From positions 1-64,000 of the forward strand of contig JAJRPN010000009.1 in the NCBI GenBank assembly GCA_024280755.1: DNA of 64,000 nucleotides, in the 5' to 3' direction. The notes below the pieces were generated by a model that searched no databases, was not told the DNA's origin, and saw only the letters and a program-made list of their open reading frames with translations. This DNA is from Planctomycetota bacterium (lineage in GTDB: Bacteria > Planctomycetota > Phycisphaerae > Phycisphaerales > UBA1924). Both the position numbers and the translations under genes were made by a program. Shown here one piece after another: positions 32,678 to 41,669 of this stretch; position 1 is the first letter of the stretch, and each line of letters begins with the position of its first letter.

Positions 32678-34381
32678 ATGGATCAAGTACGCCAAGCAAT
32701 GGCAAACATTCAACAGCAGGTCGGCAAGATGACCGCCTCGCAGAAGCTTTTGCTCGCGTCGCTTTCGGTTATCGCGGTCATGACCCTCTTTCTAGTCTCT
32801 CAATACGCAGCCAAGCCCGCGATGGTCAATCTGATGGCGATCGATGGGCAGGTCGATACTGTCCGCTCGCTTCAAATGGGTGGCTTCGATGTGCAGATGG
32901 TCGACGGGCAGGTTGTGGTGCCTCAGGGGCAGCAACGCTTAGCGATCTCTTATCTCGCAGAAACCGGGCAACTGCCAGGCGATACGACTTTGCTCTTTGG
33001 GAACCTGGTCGGGTCTCAAGATTGGAAAGCTTCGAGTGCGCAGCATCGTCAGCAGTTTAATATCGCGAAACAGAATGAACTCGCGCTCACCCTTTCGGGC
33101 TTTGGCTCTATTAAAAAGGCGAGTGTGATTCTTGATATCCCGATGGCTTCTGGGCTTGGGCGGGCCTCTCGGTCGGCGACAGCATCGGTGACTCTGTTTA
33201 CGAGTTCGGGGGGGGCTGTGTCTCAAGCACTTGTAGACTCCGTTGCTCAAATGGTTTCAGGTGCGGTATCAGGATTGTCGCCGAGCAGCGTGCAGGTTAT
33301 TGATGGAACCAATGGCCGGGCCCGGCGAGTGACCGATGAGAGTTCGCGTTCATCGGGGCGATATCTTGAGTATGCAACCGAAGTTGAAAAGCATACACAG
33401 CAGAAGATCGAATCGATGTTCGGGCATATCCCAGGCGTGATTGTCTCGGTGACAGCACAAGTCGATATCACGGCGGTGCAGTCTTCAGAAAGCTTCTACA
33501 TGCCCAAGGGCGAAGGTTCGATCTCGGCGATCGCCAGCGAGACAACAAACACCAATAACTCTAAGCAGGCGAGCCGAGGCTCGGAGCCAGGAGTGCGATC
33601 GAATCAAACCGCATCAATCAATACCGGCGGCGGGTCTGGGACATCAACCGAAACCGAGACTGGCGAGACGACATTTCAAAACGCATTCGGTCAACGAACA
33701 AAGAGCGTTGCTGATCCTCGGGGGATGCCTACAAAGGTGAATGCTTCAGTGATTTTTCCGCAGGAATATATCCAAGGGATTATCGCCAGCACACGCCCTG
33801 TTGTTGAAGGCGAAGAGCCAGCCCCGGTCACCAAAGAAGAAGCAGAAGAGTTTTTTAGACTTGAGAAAGTTATCTTTGAGAATCTGATTCAGCCTCACCT
33901 TGTTGGCATCGGAGCCAATGGCGTAATCACGCAGGGGAGCCTGATGATTTCGATGGCTCCGATTGGAACATCGTTGATCCAGGGCGGGGTCATGCAAGGC
34001 GGCGGCGGGTTCATGAGTTCACTCACTGGCGGCAGTGGAAGCGGGGCCCTCGGGTCATCAAGCAAGTTGATTGAAACCGTACTCGTTGGCGTCCTTGCAG
34101 TTGTTTCGCTCGGGATGATGGCGATGATGGTCAAGCGATCGAGCAATAAGATCGAGTTGCCAAGCGCACAAGATCTTGTTGGCGTCCCGCCGCACCTCGA
34201 ATCCGCCGGCGATATTGTTGGTGAAGCGAGCGAGGGCGAGCATGTGATGACCGGGATCGAGATCGATGATCAGTTGATCGAGGTTCAGCAGATTCGCGAG
34301 CAGGTCGCCGAGTTGATCAAGCAAGATCCAGAATCCGCAGCCGGGCTCGTCGAGCGTTGGGCTGAACATGTTGAAGTGTGA
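32678..34381 (+). CDS. fliF: Flagellar MS-ring protein FliF
   Basis: 567 residues from ATG 32678, with CAGGAGG about 10 bases upstream; the frame is open from 32627 but that part would fall over the promoter. First membrane helix at about 22-42 (LLLASLSVIAVMTLFLVSQYA). YscJ-like ring domains follow (QRLAISYLAETGQLPGDTTLLFGN; KQNELALTLSGFGSIKKASVILDIP; ASVTLFTSSGGAVSQALVDSVAQMVSGAVSGLSPSSVQVIDG), then a Ser/Thr/Gly-rich loop, a second membrane helix near 480 (LIETVLVGVLAVVSLGMMAMMV) and a C-terminal FliG-binding tail (VQQIREQVAELIKQDPESAAGLVERWAE). Confidence 0.95.
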   Translation: MDQVRQAMANIQQQVGKMTASQKLLLASLSVIAVMTLFLVSQYAAKPAMVNLMAIDGQVDTVRSLQMGGFDVQMVDGQVVVPQGQQRLAISYLAETGQLPGDTTLLFGNLVGSQDWKASSAQHRQQFNIAKQNELALTLSGFGSIKKASVILDIPMASGLGRASRSATASVTLFTSSGGAVSQALVDSVAQMVSGAVSGLSPSSVQVIDGTNGRARRVTDESSRSSGRYLEYATEVEKHTQQKIESMFGHIPGVIVSVTAQVDITAVQSSESFYMPKGEGSISAIASETTNTNNSKQASRGSEPGVRSNQTASINTGGGSGTSTETETGETTFQNAFGQRTKSVADPRGMPTKVNASVIFPQEYIQGIIASTRPVVEGEEPAPVTKEEAEEFFRLEKVIFENLIQPHLVGIGANGVITQGSLMISMAPIGTSLIQGGVMQGGGGFMSSLTGGSGSGALGSSSKLIETVLVGVLAVVSLGMMAMMVKRSSNKIELPSAQDLVGVPPHLESAGDIVGEASEGEHVMTGIEIDDQLIEVQQIREQVAELIKQDPESAAGLVERWAEHVEV

Positions 34382-34409
34382 GTGAATACGAGGTCTCAAG
34401 AAGTAAGAT

Positions 34410-35447
34410 ATGGCACGCAAAGTAAACGAATCCATTTCAAATGACATCAGCGAGATTGATGGAGTCACCAAGGCTGCAATTCTCATGCTCGCTATTGGCT
34501 CCGATCCGGCTGCCGATGTGCTTCGTCACATGGGCTCAGATAAAGTGGAAGAGGTTACGCGTGAACTCGCCAGCCTAGGGCGTGTGTCCGATGAACTTCA
34601 AAATGCGGTGATTGAAGAGTTTTACAACATCTCGATCGCGACGCAGTATGCCAATGAAGGATCGCTTTCATACGCCAAAACGCTCTTGCAAAACTCGCTC
34701 GATCCTGGTGTGGCCGAGCGCCTGCTTTCGCAGATCCAAACCCAGGTGCAAAAAACACCATTTAGTTTTTTACAGCGGGCCGAGTCTGACAACTTGCTCA
34801 CCTTTATTCAAGAAGAGCATCCCCAGACGATCGCGTTGATCTTGTGCCATCTTTCGCATCATAAAGCCTCCGAGATTCTCATTGGTTTGGCGATGGAAAA
34901 GCAGCTCGAAGTGATTAAGCGAATCGCCAACATGGAACAAACAAACCCAGAGGTGATCCGCGAAGTCGAGCAAGGGCTTGAGAGCCGATTGAGCAACATG
35001 CTCATGCAAAGCATGGAAAAAGCGGGCGGCGTGCCGACGGTTTCAGAGATCCTCAACTTGGCCGATCGTGCGACCGAAAAGACGATCATGGAAGGGCTCG
35101 AATCGGACGATCCTGATCTAGTCGAAGAAATCCGCAGGTTGATGTTTGTGTTCGAAGATATCAAGCTTGTCAACGACAAGGGCATCCAAGCAGTACTCAA
35201 AGAGGTCGAGAACGACGAACTCTCCCTCGCGCTCAAGACTGCATCCCAACAGTTGCAGCAGAAGATTTTTACCAATATGTCCGAGCGAGCAGCTGCGATG
35301 GTGCAAGAAGATATGGAGTTCATGGGTCCGGTCCGAGTTTCCGATGTCGAAGCTTCCCAGCAACGGATTGTCGATATTGTCCGTCGTCTCGAAGAGTCTG
35401 GCGATGTGATCATCGAAGGACGCGGCGGCGATTCAGAAATGGTTTGA
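34410..35447 (+). CDS. fliG: Flagellar motor switch protein FliG
   Basis: 345 residues, the usual size. All three domains are seen: N-terminal (GVTKAAILMLAIGSDPAADVLRHMGSDKVEEVTRELASLG), middle with the EHPQ motif (FIQEEHPQTIALILCHLSHHKASEIL), and the C-terminal torque domain (EEIRRLMFVFEDIKLVNDKGIQAVLKEVENDELSLALKTASQQLQQKIFTNMSERAAAMVQEDMEFMGPVRVSDVEASQQRIVDIVRRLEESGDV), with the charged residues that meet MotA. FliG couples the MS ring to the C ring and generates rotation with MotA. Confidence 0.97.
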   Translation: MARKVNESISNDISEIDGVTKAAILMLAIGSDPAADVLRHMGSDKVEEVTRELASLGRVSDELQNAVIEEFYNISIATQYANEGSLSYAKTLLQNSLDPGVAERLLSQIQTQVQKTPFSFLQRAESDNLLTFIQEEHPQTIALILCHLSHHKASEILIGLAMEKQLEVIKRIANMEQTNPEVIREVEQGLESRLSNMLMQSMEKAGGVPTVSEILNLADRATEKTIMEGLESDDPDLVEEIRRLMFVFEDIKLVNDKGIQAVLKEVENDELSLALKTASQQLQQKIFTNMSERAAAMVQEDMEFMGPVRVSDVEASQQRIVDIVRRLEESGDVIIEGRGGDSEMV

Positions 35448-35498
35448 TCCTTGATCAATGTGTTGGTGGGGTGAGAAGTTGTATACGGAGCAGGCACG

Positions 35499-36293
35499 AT
35501 GGGATTGATCAAACGCGCAGACATCGAAGACTACACACGCGACGCGTATGTGATGGATCTGGCAGATCTCGAAAAGCGAGGGCGCGCGGTTGTTGATGCT
35601 GCAAATGCAGAGGCACAAAGCATCTTGAACCTTGCCAACGCTAAGCGAAAACAGCTCATCGCTTCAGCAGAAAAAGAGGGCTACGACAAAGGGCACCGTG
35701 ATGGATATGAGCAGGGCTACATCGATGGTGTGGTCAACGGCGTAGAAGATGCCAAAAAAGATCGAACCGAAGTGCTTGATCAGCTGATGGAGATCTGGAC
35801 TTCTCAACTTGATGCGTTTGAAAATCAACGAGATGCGATGCTCGAACAGGCTCGCACGCAAGTTGTTGAACTGGGCGCATTGATCGCTCAGCGTGTCACC
35901 AAGCGAATCGTTGAACTTGATCCAACTGTTGTAATCAAGCAGATGGAATCTGTCCTCTCGAATGTTACCGAATCGACCAGGCTCGTTATCGCGGTGCATC
36001 CTGATGATATCGGAATGGCTCAAGAAGCATTGCCCAAGCTCATCGAACGCTTTGCGACTTGTGAACATGCCCAAGTGGTCACCGATGCAACAATCAAGCA
36101 AGGATCATGTGTGACAAGAACAGCGACCGGGGGCGTGATTGATGCGAGCATCTCGACACAGCTCGATCGGATTCTCGATGCACTCTTGCCGCGTATAGAG
36201 ATTGCCGATGCTCCTGCGGAAGAGGATACGGAATCACAGGACAATGATGCAAAAAATAATGCAAGTCACGATGCGAAAGAAGATGCAGCATGA
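35499..36293 (+). CDS. fliH: Flagellar export regulator FliH
   Basis: 264 residues. A charged coiled-coil N-terminus includes GYDKGHRDGYEQGYIDGV, the glycine-repeat (GxxxG type) segment typical of FliH, then a V-ATPase subunit E-like C-terminal domain (AQRVTKRIVELDPTVVIKQMESVLSNVTESTRLVIAVHPDDIGMAQEALPKLIERFATCEHAQVVTDATIKQGSCVTRTATGGVIDASISTQLDRILDAL). The acidic tail is low-complexity. FliH holds FliI inactive and brings it to the gate. It overlaps fliI by ATGA. Confidence 0.9.
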   Translation: MGLIKRADIEDYTRDAYVMDLADLEKRGRAVVDAANAEAQSILNLANAKRKQLIASAEKEGYDKGHRDGYEQGYIDGVVNGVEDAKKDRTEVLDQLMEIWTSQLDAFENQRDAMLEQARTQVVELGALIAQRVTKRIVELDPTVVIKQMESVLSNVTESTRLVIAVHPDDIGMAQEALPKLIERFATCEHAQVVTDATIKQGSCVTRTATGGVIDASISTQLDRILDALLPRIEIADAPAEEDTESQDNDAKNNASHDAKEDAA

Positions 36294-37705
36294 ATCTGTT
36301 CCTGCGCGAGCATGACGCACTATCGCAGATCGAGCCCATGGGCATCGCTGGACGCGTGAGTTCGGTGCGCGGGTTGACACTTTTAGCGACAGATCTCGCG
36401 GTACCGATCGGATCGCTTGTCGAGATCGATTCACCAAGACAAGCATCGATCAAGAAAACGATCGCTGGCGAAGTCGTCGGGTTCGAAGCGGGGCACACGA
36501 TCATCATGCTCCTCGCCGATACCACCGGGATCATCCCTGGCGCAACAGTTCGGCTCAAACAGATTTTTCAAGCAGCTCCGGTTTCGCACGCGATGCTCGG
36601 ACGGGTCATCAACGGGCTCGGCGAACCGATTGATAGCCTCGGGCCAATCGCCCAAACGATTCATCGCCCACTTAATCCATCACCGATCAGCCCGATGGAT
36701 CGCAAGCGGATCGATCAACCATTGCGGACAGGTGTTCGAGCGATTGATCTGATGACGCCGATGGGGCGTGGGCAACGCCTTGGCATCTTTGCAGGGCCCG
36801 GTGTTGGCAAATCGACACTGCTTGGACAAATAGCACGAGGAACCGATGCCGATATCAATGTCATCGCACTGATTGGCGAACGCGGGCGAGAAGTATTGGA
36901 CTTTATCGATCACTCGCTTGGCGAAGAAGGACTCAAACGCTCGGTCGTGATCGTGGCGACAAGCGACGAGTCGCCGTTGTTACGAATTCGAGCCGCCAAA
37001 CTCGCCAGCACCACCGCCGAGTATTTTCGTGACGGTGGGCATGATGTGATGCTGATGATGGATTCGGTCACGCGTTTCGCACACGCCCAAAGACAAGTCG
37101 GACTCAGCGTTGGCGAGCCACCGGCAACCAAAGGCTACACGCCTTCTGTGTTCTCGACGCTGGCAACATTGCTCGAACGAGCCGGGTGCATCAAGCTCCC
37201 AAACGGGCGCAATGGCTCGATCACGGGGTTGTACACGATCCTTGTCGAAGGCGACGACATGACCGAGCCGATCTCCGATGCTGCTCGTGGGATTCTTGAT
37301 GGGCACATTGTGCTTAGCCGAAAGCTTGCACATAAGGGGCATTTTCCTGCGATTGATGTGCTTGATTCGGTCTCGCGTGTCGCAGGTGATGTCTCACAAA
37401 GCGGGCATATCGCTGGGCGTCAACAGTTTTCCAAGCTCATCGCCGCCCATCGAGAGATCGAAGACCTGCTCCAAATCGGTGCATACGCATCTGGATCGAA
37501 CCCCGAAGCCGATACCGCGATCGACATGATCGATGTCATCAATGAGCTGCTCCAACAGCGGACCAACGAACAAGCCCCGTTCCAGCCAGCGTGTGATCTG
37601 ATGGTCAAGCTCGCTTTTCAATCTGGCGAGATGATCCAACAACGACGCTCCCTTGGGCAAATCAACCAACAACATAACCAACAACATAATCAACAACAGG
37701 CGTAG
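36290..37705 (+). CDS. fliI: Flagellum-specific ATPase FliI
   Basis: 471 residues. F1-ATPase-beta-like: Walker A GIFAGPGVGKSTLLG (about residue 168), then INVIALIGERGREVLDFIDHSLGEEGLKRSVVIVATSDESPLLR, Walker B DVMLMMDSVTRFAHAQRQVGLSVGEPPATKGYTPSVFSTL, and HIVLSRKLAHKGHFPAIDVLDSVSR. It energises or tunes substrate loading at the flagellar export gate. The C-terminus is a Gln/Asn/His run (NQQHNQQHNQQHNQQQA), three copies of NQQH, probably disordered. Confidence 0.97.
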   Translation: MNLFLREHDALSQIEPMGIAGRVSSVRGLTLLATDLAVPIGSLVEIDSPRQASIKKTIAGEVVGFEAGHTIIMLLADTTGIIPGATVRLKQIFQAAPVSHAMLGRVINGLGEPIDSLGPIAQTIHRPLNPSPISPMDRKRIDQPLRTGVRAIDLMTPMGRGQRLGIFAGPGVGKSTLLGQIARGTDADINVIALIGERGREVLDFIDHSLGEEGLKRSVVIVATSDESPLLRIRAAKLASTTAEYFRDGGHDVMLMMDSVTRFAHAQRQVGLSVGEPPATKGYTPSVFSTLATLLERAGCIKLPNGRNGSITGLYTILVEGDDMTEPISDAARGILDGHIVLSRKLAHKGHFPAIDVLDSVSRVAGDVSQSGHIAGRQQFSKLIAAHREIEDLLQIGAYASGSNPEADTAIDMIDVINELLQQRTNEQAPFQPACDLMVKLAFQSGEMIQQRRSLGQINQQHNQQHNQQQA

Positions 37706-37728
37706 GTGACCAATAGAAACAAACGACA

Positions 37729-38193
37729 ATGGCTCGATTCCAGTTTAAACTCCAACCCGTGCTCGACCAACGCCAACGCGAAGAACGCGACGAGCAGCTC
37801 GTCGTCGCGCTGCTCGAACGCGAGCGGCTGGCATTGGAATCGCGTATCCGCCAATGTCAGCTTATGATGGAAGATGAACGATCAACACTCAGCGCCGCGT
37901 TGGCGACCGGGCAAAGCGTTGATCTTCGAGCGGTCAAAATGCAAGCGGGCGCCACGCTTGGGCATAACTTCGATGCTCAGCGTGCGGTTCTCGAACTTGC
38001 CGGCGTATTTCATAAACTCAAAGCTGCCCGTCAAGAACTCGGGCAGGCAGCAGCCAGAAGAAAAGCAATCGAACTCCTCCGCGATCAACAACTCGAAGAG
38101 TATCAAAGAGCAATCAACCTGAAAGAATCACAAGAACTCGACGAAATGACCGTGATGCGGTTTCGCCGAACAACTGATGGAATCAAGCTATGA
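37729..38193 (+). CDS. fliJ: FliJ-like flagellar export stalk protein
   Basis: 154 residues, wholly coiled coil. It begins MARFQFKLQPVLDQRQREERDEQLVVALLERERLALESRI, the FliJ start pattern (F.FRLQ.VL..R...E). FliJ is the central stalk of the FliI ring and recycles chaperones. Position just after fliI supports it. Its stop overlaps the next start (ATGA). Confidence 0.85.
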   Translation: MARFQFKLQPVLDQRQREERDEQLVVALLERERLALESRIRQCQLMMEDERSTLSAALATGQSVDLRAVKMQAGATLGHNFDAQRAVLELAGVFHKLKAARQELGQAAARRKAIELLRDQQLEEYQRAINLKESQELDEMTVMRFRRTTDGIKL

Positions 38194-38879
38194 AAACACT
38201 CACCAAAGCAATCCTGGTCATCGCGATACTCAACTTGCTCGCAGTGCTTGCTGGAGCCGGGTGGTTGTTCTCGTCGGGTCGAATCAACAAAGCCCGCATG
38301 ACAAACATGACCATGCTCTTCAACGAGCCAGTCGCTATCGAAGAAGCCAAGCTCAAAGCCGAGCAGGCACAGATCGACAAGGAACTCGCCGAGCAGATCA
38401 AGCCTTTGCCCGCTATCCCCCTCAACGCCCAAGAACGCAACCTTGTCCGCGTCGAGATGACCCAGATCGACCGCCAAAGGCTCGATCGGATGAAGCGAGA
38501 GGTTAAAAATCTTCAAGACACCCTCCGCCGAGAGCGAGAACTCTTGATCCTCGATCGAATCGATCTTCAGAAGGAAAAAGAGGAGTTCGGTGCGATGCGT
38601 GATCGTCTGGCAGGGCTCGAAGGCGGCAAACAGTTCAAAAAATCACTCGCCACGATCACAGGTATGAAATCGAAGGATGCCAAGACCGTGCTGAGTAACC
38701 TGCTGGGGGATTCGAAGAAGGAAGAGGTGGTCACTTATCTGAGTTCGATGGGCGATCGTGAACGGACGAGTATCTTGACCGAGTTCGTCAAATCGGGCGA
38801 AGATCAGTTGGCAGCCGATTTGCTTGAGTCTATCAGACTGCGTGGTTTAGAAAGCACGCCTTCTGATAAGGCCGATTAA
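38190..38879 (+). CDS. MotE-like flagellar membrane protein
   Basis: 229 residues: one N-terminal membrane helix (ILVIAILNLLAVLAGAGWLFS), a long coiled coil (about 50-140, ERELLILDRIDLQKEKEEFGAMRDRLAGLEG), and a C-terminal MgtE-N-like helical domain (SLATITGMKSKDAKTVLSNLLGDSKKEEVVTYLSSMGDRERTSILTEF). This layout is that of MotE, a periplasmic chaperone for MotC in alpha-proteobacteria, and of similar proteins between fliJ and fliK in other phyla. The exact partner here is unknown. The TAA stop is followed immediately by the fliK ATG. Confidence 0.7.
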   Translation: MKTLTKAILVIAILNLLAVLAGAGWLFSSGRINKARMTNMTMLFNEPVAIEEAKLKAEQAQIDKELAEQIKPLPAIPLNAQERNLVRVEMTQIDRQRLDRMKREVKNLQDTLRRERELLILDRIDLQKEKEEFGAMRDRLAGLEGGKQFKKSLATITGMKSKDAKTVLSNLLGDSKKEEVVTYLSSMGDRERTSILTEFVKSGEDQLAADLLESIRLRGLESTPSDKAD

Positions 38880-40454
38880 ATGCACCCAACACTACTCGAT
38901 AACACACACACTATTGGCAATGCACCAACACAGAGCACGCGATTTGTGCGCTCAGACGGCGCATCTGATGCGCTCGGCTTTGCGCAAGTTATGCAGGCTT
39001 TCGAAGCCGAGCAACAATCGCTCAGTGCAGATCGGGCTGATCGTAACCAAGCAGGTACTCAATCTTCAAGCGAGGATCAGCTTATTGAGCAAGACGAAGA
39101 GTCAGATCCAACTTCTTATGAAGAGAAGCCCAGCGATCAGTCTGCTCAATCTGATCAACAACAATCCCAAACAGATCGCGCCGAACAGACAGGCAATGTC
39201 GATCAAGCTACAAACAGCAATGCCGAGCAGGTCCAGCCAACTCCGAGTGACGCATCGAGCAGCCCTGTTACCACTGATGCGAAGAATCAGGTCAATCATC
39301 CACAAACGAATACGACCCAGCCTCAACAAAGCCAGGCGAGCCAAATACAAACAACTGGCCAGGTGAATGTTGGTGATGAATCAGCGTTTCGGCTGCTCGA
39401 AAACCAGAGCGACCAAGCCCGTCTGACAATCAAAGGCGTTGTCCGATCAATGACCCACGCGGCCGACGCAAATCTCACCGCGCTCGCGGTGAATACTCGG
39501 CTTGGACAAGATCAACCGATCCAAGAACCAACAGTGCAAGTGCCCGCTCAGACTCAGCCGATTCAACCACCTACAGATACGCAACGCTCGCAGGCATCGT
39601 CTCAGCAAAGTCCCCAGCTTCAAACGCCTGATCTTCCTGCTACGCCTCAGGTGATACCCGCCAACTCGCTCCCAACTCAACATGTCCAGGCACAACCAAG
39701 AAGCGAGATTCAACAACCAATTCCAGCACAAGCATTACCAGAATCTGGGCAAACCCAAAGCCAACGATCAGATGTGGCGAGCATGGTTTCGCAAGTTGTT
39801 CCTAGTGCTCAGCCGCAAGAAGCTTCTGCAATCAGCTTGAGCGCACGCAATCTCGCGGGGATCAATCGTACGCAGAATCAACAAGTGATTCGCACAGTGA
39901 CCAGCATCGATTCGGGCAATGTTGGCAATCAACCAAACAGCACCGATTCAGGATCGCAAGTCGGAAAGATGCAGCCGACGGAGATGCTCTCCGAAACACG
40001 CCGGGCATCGGTAATGGCCCAGGTCCAGCGTGGGTTGGCATCATTGCTCCGTTCGGGCGACAATGAAATGACACTCAAGCTCACGCCTGGACACCTCGGC
40101 GAGATCCGAATCCAGATCAAAACCCAAGGCGATCAACTCGCGATACGATTTGAAACCTCGTCCCAAGAAGCGACCCAATACCTCAACGCGAGCGTGAAGG
40201 ATCTGACATCCAACCTGCTCGCCAAAGGCATGAATCTCCAATCGGTTGAGATCAATCACGAGGCTCCGGAAGAATCAGCAAACACCAACGAACAAAATGG
40301 TACAAACCCGGATGCTCGATCATCAGACCGCGATCATCAACAATCCAATGAGCACTCATCCCATCAACGAGCCAACGAGGCGTTCGATGATGATCTGCAA
40401 TCCGACCAACCCGAATCCGTCTGGACCGAACTCGGCCTCGACGCAATCGCATAA
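38880..40454 (+). CDS. fliK: Flagellar hook-length control protein FliK
   Basis: 524 residues. The first ~370 are low-complexity Gln/Ser/Thr/Pro-rich, as expected for the ruler region. The C-terminal Flg_hook domain is clear (about 375-460): SVMAQVQRGLASLLRSGDNEMTLKLTPGHLGEIRIQIKTQGDQLAIRFETSSQEATQYLNASVKDLTSNLLAKGMNLQSVEI; the L.P..LG.I.V.I pattern is diagnostic. A Glu/Asn/His-rich tail follows. FliK measures hook length and switches export specificity through FlhB. Confidence 0.92.
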   Translation: MHPTLLDNTHTIGNAPTQSTRFVRSDGASDALGFAQVMQAFEAEQQSLSADRADRNQAGTQSSSEDQLIEQDEESDPTSYEEKPSDQSAQSDQQQSQTDRAEQTGNVDQATNSNAEQVQPTPSDASSSPVTTDAKNQVNHPQTNTTQPQQSQASQIQTTGQVNVGDESAFRLLENQSDQARLTIKGVVRSMTHAADANLTALAVNTRLGQDQPIQEPTVQVPAQTQPIQPPTDTQRSQASSQQSPQLQTPDLPATPQVIPANSLPTQHVQAQPRSEIQQPIPAQALPESGQTQSQRSDVASMVSQVVPSAQPQEASAISLSARNLAGINRTQNQQVIRTVTSIDSGNVGNQPNSTDSGSQVGKMQPTEMLSETRRASVMAQVQRGLASLLRSGDNEMTLKLTPGHLGEIRIQIKTQGDQLAIRFETSSQEATQYLNASVKDLTSNLLAKGMNLQSVEINHEAPEESANTNEQNGTNPDARSSDRDHQQSNEHSSHQRANEAFDDDLQSDQPESVWTELGLDAIA

Positions 40455-40475
40455 TCATACCTGAAGGACTCCGCC

Positions 40476-41087
40476 ATGAGCTCTATCGACGCCTTTACGC
40501 CAAACTCATCGACCGCAACAGCATCTTCCGATGCGTTCTCCACGCTGACAAGTGGTCAGTTTCTTCAAATCATCTTTACCGAACTCCAAAATCAGGATCC
40601 ACTGGAACCAAACGACACCAGCGCGATGCTCGATCAGCTCTCTACGCTGCGTGCGATCGAATCCGATACACAGATGGTTGCTTCGCTCGAGCGCATGGTG
40701 GTTCAGAGTGAACTCGCGTCGGCATCACAGCTCATCGGCTCGCTCGTCTCAGGCATCACCCTCGACAATCGGCGTGTGTCCGATCTGGTGATCTCCGTTT
40801 CGATGACCCAAGATGGCCCGGTGCTCAATATGTTCGATGGCTCACGGATGTTCTTCCGCAATGTCGACGAGATCGTTGGCCCGATCGATGACTTTATTGA
40901 TGATGACATCGACGATGACATTGATGATGATATCGACAACGATGATGATATCGATGATGACACAAACAACGATACGAACAGAATCAAGCCTCACATTATC
41001 GATGTGAACCCAGACGATGCCCAGATCGATACTGATCCTGGAATCGATATCGACCCTGTTCGGAAAACCGTATCGAGCAATGTCTAA
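40476..41087 (+). CDS. flgD: Hook-capping protein FlgD with Asp-rich tail
   Basis: 203 residues. The conserved N-terminal FlgD region is present (FLQIIFTELQNQDPLEPNDTSAMLDQLSTLRAIESDTQMV, then QLIGSLVSGITLDNRRVSDLVISV). A short Tudor-like piece (GPVLNMFDGSRMFFRNVDEIVGPI) stands where larger FlgDs carry a Tudor/Ig cap. Then an Asp/Ile repeat (IDDDIDDDIDDDIDNDDDI, encoded at about 40897-40950) and an acidic tail follow. The DNA there is a GAT/GAC-ATC microrepeat, so its length could vary. Role: scaffold on which FlgE polymerises. Confidence 0.9.
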   Translation: MSSIDAFTPNSSTATASSDAFSTLTSGQFLQIIFTELQNQDPLEPNDTSAMLDQLSTLRAIESDTQMVASLERMVVQSELASASQLIGSLVSGITLDNRRVSDLVISVSMTQDGPVLNMFDGSRMFFRNVDEIVGPIDDFIDDDIDDDIDDDIDNDDDIDDDTNNDTNRIKPHIIDVNPDDAQIDTDPGIDIDPVRKTVSSNV

Positions 41088-41117
41088 CACGCTCATCAAC
41101 GCACAGCGGCGGGGCAG

Positions 41118-41612
41118 ATGAAATCTATCGAAACCGAACTTCTCGAATCACTTGGCGCTGGTGTGCATCTCTTAGATGCGCACCATGCCGCTATGCCTAC
41201 CAGTGGTGCAGACTTCGGTTCGCTCCTTGGCGACGCACTCAACGGGAAGCCTAAGACAGAGCTTGGCGTCCGCTTTGGGCCTGCGGTTTCAGGCATGTTC
41301 GGCATTGATCAGCAGAAGAAAATTGCCCACGGGATCGACCGGGCAGCAGCAAGCGGTGTGGATCATGCGCTCATTTTGCACGATCAGCGAACGCTGCGCG
41401 TTGATGTGCGCAATCGGGTCGTGCTTGATGTGTACAAGCTTTCAGATCACGAGGTTATCGACGGGATCGACGGCTTTGTATCGCTCCAAACATCTGAAAA
41501 CAAAGAAGATCCTGCGAGTATCGATACATCCGATACGGGCGGTTTTCGTCCGGCACGCGTTGTGCGAAACGCATCGCTGGTGCATGCCCTTGCTGGACGC
41601 GCACCAGATTGA
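41118..41612 (+). CDS. Flagellar operon protein, TIGR02530-like
   Basis: 164 residues. The block KKIAHGIDRAAASGVDHALILHDQRTLRVDVRNRVVLDVY corresponds to the TIGR02530 flagellar-operon family (pattern ...A..KA...G.R..L.L.....L.VSVKNRTVITA), normally encoded between flgD and flgE as here. Function unestablished. N-terminal 60 residues are variable, the C-terminal 30 polar. Confidence 0.75.
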   Translation: MKSIETELLESLGAGVHLLDAHHAAMPTSGADFGSLLGDALNGKPKTELGVRFGPAVSGMFGIDQQKKIAHGIDRAAASGVDHALILHDQRTLRVDVRNRVVLDVYKLSDHEVIDGIDGFVSLQTSENKEDPASIDTSDTGGFRPARVVRNASLVHALAGRAPD

Positions 41613-41669
41613 CCGCTCTGAATCAATACACCGATCGTTTTCATTCGATCGGGTACGGAAGGATACTCA

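Noticed and set aside
36290-37705. NQQH repeats at the end of FliI as a possible functional tail
   Set aside because: Short low-complexity run at the very C-terminus, likely neutral microrepeat expansion; kept only as a note in the gene entry.
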